A stretch of 64,000 nucleotides of DNA from Chitinophaga sancti (GTDB taxonomy: Bacteria > Bacteroidota > Bacteroidia > Chitinophagales > Chitinophagaceae), in contig NZ_CP139247.1 in the NCBI RefSeq assembly GCF_034087045.1, positions 4,304,001-4,368,000 on the forward strand, read 5' to 3'. This document shows positions 15,031-22,717 of this stretch, in pieces. A program made the translations under genes and the position numbers. Each line of letters opens with the position of its first letter. The stretch's first letter is position 1. The notes under the pieces were generated by a model that made no database searches, was not told the origin of the DNA, and saw only the letters and a list, made by a program, of their open reading frames with translations.

Positions 15031-16782
15031 ATGATAACATTTGAAACATTAGGCTTACAAGAGCCCCTTTTAAAAGGAATCCAGGACCTCGGATTCGTAG
15101 CGCCTACACCAATACAGGAAAAAGCTATTCCTGTTCTATTGGGCGGAGATAGAGACTTCGTAGGTTTAGCCCAGACGGGCACAGGTAAAACGGCAGCATT
15201 TGGCCTGCCTTTGTTACAGCAGATAGATATTAAACAGCGTCACCCTCAGGGGCTTATATTATGCCCTACCCGTGAACTGTGCCTGCAAATCACCAATGAC
15301 CTGAAGAATTTCAGCAAGCACCTGGGAGATGTAAGCATCGTAGCGGTATATGGCGGTTCCAGCATTGTACAGCAATTGCGCGACCTGAAGAGAGGCGTAC
15401 ACATCGTGATAGCTACTCCTGGTCGTTTGCTGGATATTATTGACCGTAAAGCGGTTAATTTCACAAACGTACGTTATGTTGTACTGGATGAAGCAGATGA
15501 AATGCTGAACATGGGTTTCCAGGAAGACATCAACAGTATTCTTTCCAACACTCCTGAAGGAAAAACCACCTGGTTGTTCTCCGCTACTATGCCACAGGAA
15601 GTACGCCGTATCGCTCAGAAATACATGACCGATCCGTTCGAACTGACTGTAGGTAACAAGAACAGCGGTAACGTCAATATCGAGCACGAATACTACATCG
15701 TGCGTCCCCGTGAAAAATATGCGGCGCTGAAACGTATCGTGGATTTCAACCCTGAGATCTTCGGTATCATCTTCACCCGTACTAAAATAGAATCACAGGA
15801 AATCGCAGAATCACTGATCCGTGATGGTTACGACGCCGATGCGCTGCACGGTGACCTGACCCAGCAACAGCGTGATAAAGTGATGAAGCGCTTCCGCGAA
15901 AAATCACTGCAGGTACTGGTAGCAACTGACGTTGCTGCTCGTGGTATCGACGTTGACAACGTAACACACGTTATCAACTACGAACTGCCTGATGACGTAG
16001 AAAACTACACGCACCGTTCCGGTCGTACCGCACGTGCCGGTAAATCAGGTATCTCTATTGCTATCATCAGCAGCCGTGATATCGGTAAAATCCGTCAGAT
16101 CGAACGCGTGATCGGTAAGAAATTTGTGAAAGCTGAAGTGCCAGATGGTTTTGCAGTATGTGAAAAACAACTGTTTGGCCTGGTGCATAAAGTTCACGCC
16201 GTAACTGTAAACGAAGAGCAGATTGAACCATACCTGGAACGTATATATGAAGAGTTCCAGAACATGAGCAAAGAAGAGATCATCAAACGTTTCGCTTCTC
16301 TTGAGTTCAATCAGTTCCTGGAATATTACCAGGATGCACCTGATCTGAACGTGAAGGAAGAAAGACGTACTTTCGAAGCTGGTGCTGAACGTGGTGCACG
16401 TGGTACTGGTAAGTTCACCCGCCTGTTCATCAACCTGGGTTCAGTAGATGACTTTACCCGTGGCGATATGCTGCGCTACCTGTGCGATACCAGTGGCGTA
16501 CGTGGTAACAAGATCGGTCGTATTGATCTGAAAGGTGTTTACTCCTTCTTTGAAGTAGAAAACGATGTAGTAGATAAATTCCAAGAGACTTTCAAGAAGG
16601 CTGAGTACAATGGTCGCAGCGTGAGAATTGAAATGTCACAGGATGGTGATCGTCGCAGAAGCGGTGGCCCGGGTGGCGGAGGTCGCAGCCGTGAAGACGG
16701 TGGTGGCAGACGTCGTTGGGAAGGTAGCGGCAGCGGTAGTGGAGCAGCAGGTTCACGCCCAGGATTTAAGAAGAGATATTAA
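15031..16782 (+). CDS. DEAD-box RNA helicase with DbpA-type RNA-binding domain
   Basis: A 583-residue ATP-dependent RNA helicase, probably in ribosome assembly or cold-stress RNA remodelling. It has the Q motif PTPIQEKAIP, Walker A AQTGTGKT (47-54), DEAD (153-156), SAT (184-186), and later VATDVAARGID and HRSGRTARAG. A DbpA-like RNA-binding domain (about 465-545) is followed by a glycine-arginine tail ending FKKRY. The ATG at 15031 is chosen: the open frame extends back to a GTG at 14902, but the extra 43 residues are not conserved. It lies 129 bases after rimO with no terminator between, so the two may be co-transcribed. Confidence 0.95.
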   Translation: MITFETLGLQEPLLKGIQDLGFVAPTPIQEKAIPVLLGGDRDFVGLAQTGTGKTAAFGLPLLQQIDIKQRHPQGLILCPTRELCLQITNDLKNFSKHLGDVSIVAVYGGSSIVQQLRDLKRGVHIVIATPGRLLDIIDRKAVNFTNVRYVVLDEADEMLNMGFQEDINSILSNTPEGKTTWLFSATMPQEVRRIAQKYMTDPFELTVGNKNSGNVNIEHEYYIVRPREKYAALKRIVDFNPEIFGIIFTRTKIESQEIAESLIRDGYDADALHGDLTQQQRDKVMKRFREKSLQVLVATDVAARGIDVDNVTHVINYELPDDVENYTHRSGRTARAGKSGISIAIISSRDIGKIRQIERVIGKKFVKAEVPDGFAVCEKQLFGLVHKVHAVTVNEEQIEPYLERIYEEFQNMSKEEIIKRFASLEFNQFLEYYQDAPDLNVKEERRTFEAGAERGARGTGKFTRLFINLGSVDDFTRGDMLRYLCDTSGVRGNKIGRIDLKGVYSFFEVENDVVDKFQETFKKAEYNGRSVRIEMSQDGDRRRSGGPGGGGRSREDGGGRRRWEGSGSGSGAAGSRPGFKKRY

Positions 16783-16802
16783 TCGACTTAAATGAATATT
16801 AG

Positions 16803-16838
16803 AATCCCGTCTCGTTATAATACGAGATGGGATTTTTG
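16803..16838 (+). terminator. Intrinsic terminator after the helicase gene
   Basis: AATCCCGTCTCGT pairs with ACGAGATGGGATT around TATAAT, followed by TTTG. Confidence 0.9.
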
Positions 16839-16959
16839 TTTTTAGGAAGGAAGCCTTCGCCGGATTTTTATTGTGGCCGGATAGTTGATGATATGATCAC
16901 GATTGGGCTTCCAAATTCAAAATTTGAACTATCTTGTATCCACAGTCCTTTCCCGGTTT

Positions 16960-18894
16960 ATGACTAAAGAAAACACGCATCAATTACAGCCCGTAGAGCC
17001 CTTTTCTCTCTTTTCTGAACAAGACATTACATTGTTTCAGGAGGGCAAACACCCGCATCTTTATGAAAAATTTGGCTCCCATCAAACCACGTTTCAGGGG
17101 GTCAATGGTACGTATTTCGCCGTTTGGGCGCCAAATGCGACGTACTTGTCCGTGATAGGAGACTTCAATGACTGGGACCAGCATCGTCACCATTTGTACC
17201 CCAGATGGGACAAATCGGGGATTTGGGAAGGATTCATTCCGCAGGTAGAAGCAGGGGTATGCTACAAATATTTTATCCGTTCCAATTCAGGGGAGGAACT
17301 GCGCAAGGGGGATCCTTATGCTAACTACTGGGAACTGCGCCCCAAAACGGCTTCTATTACCTGGGAGCTGGATTACAAGTGGAACGACAGCAGCTGGATG
17401 AAGACAAGGGGGCAGCACAATAGTCTGCAGAGTCCATATTCAGTATACGAATTACATTTAGGTAGCTGGCAGCGGCCAGATCCGAATAATCACGAGGTAT
17501 TTTACAATTACGGCGAAATAGCTGCAAAATTGATCCCATATGTAGAGGAAATGGGTTTTACCCATGTGGAACTGATGCCGGTAATGGAGCACCCTTTTGA
17601 TGGTTCGTGGGGGTACCAGGGTACGGGGTATTATGCACCTACTTCCCGATATGGTACACCGCAGGAATTCATGGCGTTTATAGATGCGTTTCACCAGGCA
17701 GGTATCGGTGTGATACTGGATTGGGTACCTTCGCATTTTCCATATGATGAGCATGGGTTGTTCCGTTTTGATGGCAGTCATACGTATGAATATGCCGATA
17801 TGCGGAAAGGGTTTCATCCGGACTGGAACAGTTACATCTTCAACTATGCGCGCAATGAAGTGCGGTCTTTCTTATTGAGCAATGCCATATTCTGGCTTGA
17901 TAAATTTCATGCAGATGGGTTACGTGTGGATGCTGTTGCGTCGATGATCCATTTGAATTATTCACGCGAAGCAGGAGCATGGGAACCCAATGAGCATGGG
18001 GGAGAGGAGAACCTGGAAGCGATTTCTTTTCTGAAGAATATGAATGAGACCATCTATTCACTCTTTCCGGATGTGCAGACGATCGCTGAGGAGTCTACTT
18101 CTTTTTACGGGGTGTCAAGACCCGTGTTCATGGGTGGATTGGGATTTGGGATGAAATGGATGATGGGCTGGATGAATGATACACTGGCGTTTTTTAAACG
18201 GGATCCTTACTACAGGAAGTTTCATCAGGATCAGCTCACATTTAGTATCGCCTATGCATTTACGGAGAACTTTATGTTGCCATTAAGTCATGATGAAGTG
18301 GTGCATGGAAAATCGCCGATGTTGTATAAGATGCCGGGTGATGACTGGCAGAAATTTGCGAACCTGCGATTGATGTATAGTTATATGTTTACGCATCCGG
18401 GTACGAAGTTGTTGTTTATGGGTGATGAGTTTGGGCAAACATCGGAATGGAATTATAAATCACAGCTGGACTGGCATTTGATGGAACATTCGTCACATCA
18501 GGGTTTGAAAGGATTTGTAAAGGCATTGAATCATTTGTATAAGACAGAGCCGGCATTGTACATTAAGCAGTTTGAGTATTATGGATTTGAGTGGGTGAAT
18601 GTGTCGGATTATGATAATAGTGTGCTGTCATATTTAAGAAAAGGCATGCAGGATTCGGATGATATATTAGTCGTATTAAATATGACGCCGATAGCGAGAG
18701 AGGATTATTTGCTGGGGATGAATGAAGGGGGCAGCTGGGAAGAAATATTGAATAGTGATGCGCCGGCGTTTTTTGGCAGTGGAGTCATTAATACCGCTGT
18801 GGTGAAAGCAACAGAGCAGTCGTATAATGGAAAAGATTATACACTGTTATTACGACTGCCGCCCCTGGGTGCTGCAATATTTAAAAAAGTATAG
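16960..18894 (+). CDS. glgB: 1,4-alpha-glucan branching enzyme GlgB
   Basis: A 644-residue GH13 enzyme that makes alpha-1,6 branches in glycogen. An N-terminal CBM48-like domain (GTYFAVWAPNATYLSVIGDF) precedes the TIM barrel. GLRVDAVASM gives the nucleophile Asp324, IAEESTSF gives the acid/base Glu377, and LSHDEVVHGK holds the third catalytic Asp. The segment GVSRPVFMGGLGFGMKWMMGW is typical of GlgB. The ATG at 16960 is used; the longer frame starts with TTG at 16903 and would run through the likely promoter. No other glg gene is adjacent. Confidence 0.95.
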   Translation: MTKENTHQLQPVEPFSLFSEQDITLFQEGKHPHLYEKFGSHQTTFQGVNGTYFAVWAPNATYLSVIGDFNDWDQHRHHLYPRWDKSGIWEGFIPQVEAGVCYKYFIRSNSGEELRKGDPYANYWELRPKTASITWELDYKWNDSSWMKTRGQHNSLQSPYSVYELHLGSWQRPDPNNHEVFYNYGEIAAKLIPYVEEMGFTHVELMPVMEHPFDGSWGYQGTGYYAPTSRYGTPQEFMAFIDAFHQAGIGVILDWVPSHFPYDEHGLFRFDGSHTYEYADMRKGFHPDWNSYIFNYARNEVRSFLLSNAIFWLDKFHADGLRVDAVASMIHLNYSREAGAWEPNEHGGEENLEAISFLKNMNETIYSLFPDVQTIAEESTSFYGVSRPVFMGGLGFGMKWMMGWMNDTLAFFKRDPYYRKFHQDQLTFSIAYAFTENFMLPLSHDEVVHGKSPMLYKMPGDDWQKFANLRLMYSYMFTHPGTKLLFMGDEFGQTSEWNYKSQLDWHLMEHSSHQGLKGFVKALNHLYKTEPALYIKQFEYYGFEWVNVSDYDNSVLSYLRKGMQDSDDILVVLNMTPIAREDYLLGMNEGGSWEEILNSDAPAFFGSGVINTAVVKATEQSYNGKDYTLLLRLPPLGAAIFKKV

Positions 18895-19211
18895 ATGTTA
18901 TTCGTATTGATAAAGTTAATAGTCCTTTCCTTTGGGAAGGACTTTTTTTTGGATCAATGTTTGCGACAAAATCCCTGAATTCCGCGATGAATCCCCAACA
19001 GGAAGAGTACTAAATTGCACACAGAATTAAAAACCACTCTTTGTAAAAAATTGAATGATAGTTTATTGTGAAGTGTATGTAAAATAATTATACTCTGTTA
19101 AACTTTTGTTTATTTTTTCGATCTAAAGAAAGCTTACTGATAGCAGTAATTATCATGCAAGTCTTTAGTAGGCTTTATCTTTATTATTAAACCAAAAAAA
19201 CCATTCTTTTT
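18895..19211. other. 317-base gap: glgB terminator and promoter region of a lipoprotein gene
   Basis: After the terminator at 18921 the sequence is AT-rich with no open frame of note. TATCTTTA near 19178 is a possible -7 element for the gene at 19212. Nothing else was seen. Confidence 0.5.
18921..18950 (+). terminator. Intrinsic terminator of glgB
   Basis: AGTCCTTtCC and GGAAGGACT form a stem with one bulged base, followed by eight T. Confidence 0.9.
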
Positions 19212-20138
19212 ATGAAGACCTATCTCCGCACTTCCGGATGGGGGCTAGCCACGTTAGTATTGTTGGCTGTAGTCGTATATTCCTGTAAAAAGGATAACTC
19301 CAGTTCATCCACAGGCCTCGGCGCAAACCAGCAAAGACTGAACATTTATCTGGCAGATGATCCAGGTAGCCGCTTTGACAATGTATTTCTGGACATCAAA
19401 TCAATTCAGGTATTAGTAGACACCTGCGATGGTGCAAATGGCAAAGGGAAAGGCAATGACAATGGCGGTGACGACGACTGGGGTAATGATTACAACCGTT
19501 GTCACTGGGGAGAAGATAAAAACGACCGTGATGATTCCTGCAAAGTATGGGATTCTCTGGCAATTTCTCCAGGCGTGTACGATGTACTCACCCTGCGTAA
19601 CGGCGCCGATACTTTACTTTCTGAAGGTGTAGTGCCTGTGGGTAAAGTAAGGAGAATCCAGATCAACCTGGGTGCGAACAGCTACGTCGTAAAAGATAGC
19701 GTACAGTATCCGCTGAAGGCTGCAAATGGCCAGGTAAAACTGATAGTGAATATCCGTCCTGAAGAATGGGAAGAATACCAGAGCGGTAACTACCGCCTGT
19801 GGCTGGACTTCGACGTAGATCGTTCTATCGTTCAAACTGGTAATGGTAAGTTTATACTGCGTCCTGTAATCCACGTATTCCTGGTATCAGAAACAGGTAG
19901 TATTTCTGGTAAAGTAACTCCTTATGAAGCTTATCCGGTACTGACTGTGTACAATGATACAGATACAGCTTATGCTTTACCATGGAAGAATGGTGAGTGG
20001 AAAATCAGAGGGCTGAACACAGGTACTTACAATGTGTATGTAAACGCATCAAATGGATATGCTGATACTACAATTACTGGTGTTAAGATTGAGACCGGTA
20101 AAAATACATCGGTAGATGCGATTAAACTGAGTAAGTAG
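19212..20138 (+). CDS. DUF4382 domain lipoprotein with Asp/Asn-rich insertion
   Basis: A 308-residue lipoprotein. The signal peptide ends in a lipobox before Cys25 (VVYSCKKD). A DUF4382-type domain follows (RLNIYLADDPGSRFDNVFLDI; LAISPGVYDVLTLRNG). It is interrupted at about residues 76-115 by an insertion rich in Gly, Asp and Asn with three cysteines (around WGNDYNRCHWGEDKNDRDD). A C-terminal carboxypeptidase-regulatory-like beta domain begins at GSISGKVTPYEAYP (about 230-305). Family members are envelope proteins of unknown function. The acidic insertion could bind calcium, but that is inference. A terminator follows. Confidence 0.8.
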   Translation: MKTYLRTSGWGLATLVLLAVVVYSCKKDNSSSSTGLGANQQRLNIYLADDPGSRFDNVFLDIKSIQVLVDTCDGANGKGKGNDNGGDDDWGNDYNRCHWGEDKNDRDDSCKVWDSLAISPGVYDVLTLRNGADTLLSEGVVPVGKVRRIQINLGANSYVVKDSVQYPLKAANGQVKLIVNIRPEEWEEYQSGNYRLWLDFDVDRSIVQTGNGKFILRPVIHVFLVSETGSISGKVTPYEAYPVLTVYNDTDTAYALPWKNGEWKIRGLNTGTYNVYVNASNGYADTTITGVKIETGKNTSVDAIKLSK

Positions 20139-20185
20139 TATAGAAAAAGGATATAAGGACTAAGACACACAATCATAAAATGGGA

Positions 20186-20219
20186 GGCTATATCGTTATT
20201 GATATAGCCTTTCTTTTTT
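20186..20219 (+). terminator. Intrinsic terminator after the DUF4382 gene
   Basis: GGCTATATC, loop GTTATT, GATATAGCC, then TTTCTTTTTT. Confidence 0.9.
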
Positions 20220-20344
20220 GGGAGAATGGCAGCTTTCACCTTTGGCGAAAGTTGTAATTTTGTTGGTGGGCCTGCGGCGCTGAAAGGGTGGTGCGCAAAG
20301 AATAGATATATTAAAAATTACTAACTTGTGCAAAATACTTCTGA

Positions 20345-20938
20345 ATGAGAAAACTCCTCGCATTTTCTGTACTACAACTGTTATGCTTTATTGTCTATTC
20401 GCAGGGCTTCACGATTAAACTAAACAAAAAAGACGACCAAAAACGTAAGCAGGGCGAATGGTCGGAAGAAGTTGCCGCCACCCGGGGCGAAGACGGCTAC
20501 ACCTGGGAAGGTTCCTATGTAGATGACCGTAAGGAAGGCCTCTGGAAAAAATACGCACCATCAGGTGCTATTATCGCAGAGGAAACTTTCAAACACAATG
20601 TACTGAATGGTCCGGCCCGTTATTTTTACCTGAATGGCTTAGTTAGTGCGGAAGGTAATTTTGTGGCTAAAGACGTGGATGACACGGTAGAAAGCTACAG
20701 AGTGATCGATCCTGTTACCCAGGAAGAAAAATTTGAAGAGATCAAAAGGAACGCGACATCACTGCGCGATGGCCTTTGGAAGATCTATGATGAAGATGGG
20801 AATATGGTGAAAGAATATTACAAAAGGGGAGAACCGGTAAGTGCGGAGGAACTGGACACTATTACTAATAAGGTACCGAAAAAACTCCCGGCGCAACCTT
20901 CTCAGTTACCACATCAGTCAGGGAATAAAAAGCACTAA
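20345..20938 (+). CDS. Secreted MORN-variant repeat protein (YwqK antitoxin-like)
   Basis: A 197-residue protein with a signal peptide (residues 1-21, ending VYSQG). Repeated segments of the MORN-variant type follow: SYVDDRKEGLWKKYAPSGAI, then FKHNVLNGPARYFYLNGLVS, then SLRDGLWKIYDEDGNMVKEY. Such repeats occur in proteins named YwqK-like antitoxins, but no toxin is adjacent and the signal peptide argues for a periplasmic or outer-membrane role. TAATTTTG at 20255-20262 is a candidate -7 element. The tail is rich in Pro, Gln and Lys. Confidence 0.78.
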   Translation: MRKLLAFSVLQLLCFIVYSQGFTIKLNKKDDQKRKQGEWSEEVAATRGEDGYTWEGSYVDDRKEGLWKKYAPSGAIIAEETFKHNVLNGPARYFYLNGLVSAEGNFVAKDVDDTVESYRVIDPVTQEEKFEEIKRNATSLRDGLWKIYDEDGNMVKEYYKRGEPVSAEELDTITNKVPKKLPAQPSQLPHQSGNKKH

Positions 20939-20983
20939 AATTTCCAGTTCATCATACCTTACTGAGCAAAGGGACAAAAAGCA

Positions 20984-21634
20984 CTAATCTTTCCTGCTTA
21001 GCGCACCTTCCCAACCAGGGTGCCGGAAGAAAGCACGATTATTAAACCAGGCAATCCAACAGGTCACTACTACTACTGCTTCAAACGAACCAGCTGTCAC
21101 ATCTTCAAAGAAATGCTGACTGAGGTATATTCTGGAATAAGCTACCAGTACTGCCAGCAGGAAGTAAATATACCCATACCACTTGCGGGGTCTAATGAAA
21201 GTCAAGACCACTGCTGTGGTGAATGCGCACACAGTATGTCCTGACGGAAAACTGAAATGATTCGAGAGCACTTCTACATCTGGTACATAGTAAATAGCAT
21301 GAGGTGAATCGGTGAAATACAATTTTGGTCGTGGTGCGCCCACTATATATTTCAAAGGAAAATTTATCAAACTGGTCAGCAGGTAACTGCTGGCCAGTAA
21401 TAAACTGTATCGGTATCTAACAAATAACAGGATCAATACGATTGAGCAAGCAGTAGTAGCCCCACCCATTTCTGTTACATATTTGAAAAACACATCTCCG
21501 GCAGGGAAGTGCAATCCATTAACGAAAAAGTATATTTCTTCTCTTGTGAAAATAATCTTGAGGGTAAGCGCGATGGTAAAGAGAACTGAATAAGGGATGA
21601 GGAAGAATTGTAATTGGCGGATGGCAGATTTCAT
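20984..21634 (-). CDS. PAP2 superfamily membrane phosphatase
   Basis: A 216-residue polytopic membrane phosphatase of the phosphatidic acid phosphatase type 2 family. The three-part signature is present: K-x6-RP in KYIVGAPRP, PSGH in SFPSGHTVCAF, and SR-x5-H in SRIYLSQHFFEDV. Likely substrates are undecaprenyl diphosphate or phosphatidyl phosphates; which one cannot be told. ATG 21634 gives MKSAIRQLQFFLIPY, a plausible positive-inside start. An in-frame ATG at 21664 would add ten residues and cannot be excluded. It is convergent with the MORN-type gene, which ends 46 bases away. Confidence 0.88.
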   Translation of the reverse strand: MKSAIRQLQFFLIPYSVLFTIALTLKIIFTREEIYFFVNGLHFPAGDVFFKYVTEMGGATTACSIVLILLFVRYRYSLLLASSYLLTSLINFPLKYIVGAPRPKLYFTDSPHAIYYVPDVEVLSNHFSFPSGHTVCAFTTAVVLTFIRPRKWYGYIYFLLAVLVAYSRIYLSQHFFEDVTAGSFEAVVVVTCWIAWFNNRAFFRHPGWEGALSRKD

Positions 21635-21705
21635 AATAGGAATAAAAATAATCTGAAATTCCATTCCACGGAAAAAAAATCTTATTTGTAGAATTAATCC
21701 CCCAC

Positions 21706-21755
21706 ATAAAAAAAGGGATTACCGCAATGTGTGATCCACATTTCAGGCAATCCCT
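21706..21755 (-). terminator. Intrinsic terminator of the KGG-repeat gene
   Basis: Read on the minus strand, AGGGATT and AATCCCT pair with an inner AATGTG/CACATT stem and are followed by TTTTTTT. Confidence 0.85.
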
Positions 21756-21794
21756 CTTTTGGGGAAAAACATCAAGAACTTTCAGGGCAAACCG

Positions 21795-22205
21795 TTACTC
21801 AGCGTTCTGTTGCTGTTGTGCTTTTTTTCTTTTATTGTGCGCTGCTTCTCCGCCTTTCTTACCTATTTCGGCCATATGCTGTCTGTTCCGGCTTACAGCT
21901 ACACCGCCTTTACGGCCGGCTTCGCGTGCCTCAGCAGAATTAAACTCATGGGCTACCCCCTGCGCATGTGCAGCACGACCGCCTTTACTGGCTATCGCCC
22001 GCTGCATGGATGCATCCATTGAGGCAAAACCACGTTTATCTTTTCGGCTTGGAGTTTCTGATTTGGGTTTGTCTTCTGCTTCAGAATTGTGACCCTGGTG
22101 AGCATTACTTCCATGTTGATCATGTCCATGATTGTGCTCGTGCGAATGCTCCCTTTCGAGTTTTTCTTGTTCCTGGGTGAAGTGATTGTTTTGTTCTGCA
22201 GCCAT
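21795..22205 (-). CDS. KGG-repeat stress protein with His-rich N terminus
   Basis: A 136-residue hydrophilic protein. The C-terminal half carries repeats of the KGG (GsiB/con-10-like) type: FASMDASMQRAIASKGG, then SAEAREAGRKGG, then RQHMAEIGKKGG. Proteins with this repeat are general stress or desiccation-related. The N-terminal 45 residues are rich in His and Glu (REHSHEHNHGHDQHG), a potential metal-binding tail. A terminator follows. TAAACCTTTC upstream on the minus strand is a weak promoter element. Confidence 0.85.
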   Translation of the reverse strand: MAAEQNNHFTQEQEKLEREHSHEHNHGHDQHGSNAHQGHNSEAEDKPKSETPSRKDKRGFASMDASMQRAIASKGGRAAHAQGVAHEFNSAEAREAGRKGGVAVSRNRQHMAEIGKKGGEAAHNKRKKAQQQQNAE

Positions 22206-22593
22206 AAGAAATGAATTTTGAAAGGTTTAATAATGGGTTCCGTTTAACATCAGATAATAAAACATATTCTCTGCCATAGAAGGCACAACTATTATGCCGC
22301 GTATTTATAACCCATTGTAATACAGTGTTACACATACTATTTCACCATATCTCACAGTGGAAACCGTGGAGTATGCTTAACAATATGTAGCAAATGTGCC
22401 CTTATTCTAAACAAATTGTTAATGAAAAGGTTGTGATAACAATCTAAAACTCATTCCATAACTTCTTATTAACTAAATAGGCTTCGTTCAATGTTGAATG
22501 CTTCGTTCATTTTGTTCATTTTGATATGAGTGTTTGTGTATACGTTATAACGTGTTAATTTTGATTAACTCTAAAGTTGGCATAGGTTATGAA

Positions 22594-22632
22594 AAGGCAC
22601 TAAGATCTCAATCTACAGTGCCCTTTTTTTTT
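22594..22632. terminator. Hairpin with T-tract between GH31 and KGG genes
   Basis: GGCACT and AGTGCC form a stem with A- and T-runs outside it, so it could terminate transcription in either direction. The only real transcript here is the minus-strand GH31 gene. Confidence 0.6.
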
Positions 22633-22648
22633 AGATCAAATGGGTTTA

Positions 22649-22699
22649 AAACTACAAATCCCAAATTCTTCATACATGAGAATTTGGGATTTGTAGTTT
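22649..22699 (-). terminator. Perfect 21-bp stem-loop just after the GH31 gene
   Basis: Positions 22649-22669 pair perfectly with 22679-22699 around a nine-base loop. On the minus strand it begins 19 bases after the GH31 stop codon and is followed by TTTTAAA, so it is a likely terminator or 3'-end stabiliser. Confidence 0.7.
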
Positions 22700-22717
22700 A
22701 TATCAATGATGTTCCTG

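Larger units (their letters stand above)
22206..22717. other. 512-base AT-rich gap with two hairpins, no gene
   Basis: Besides the two hairpins listed separately, the gap holds a perfect 12-base palindrome ACGTTATAACGT (22542-22553) and a short direct repeat GCTTCGTTCA (twice near 22484-22510). Open frames here are short and unlike any protein I recognise. Confidence 0.5.

Noticed and set aside
20345..20938. Antitoxin of a toxin-antitoxin pair
   Set aside because: MORN-variant repeats alone do not show this, a signal peptide is present, and no toxin gene is adjacent.
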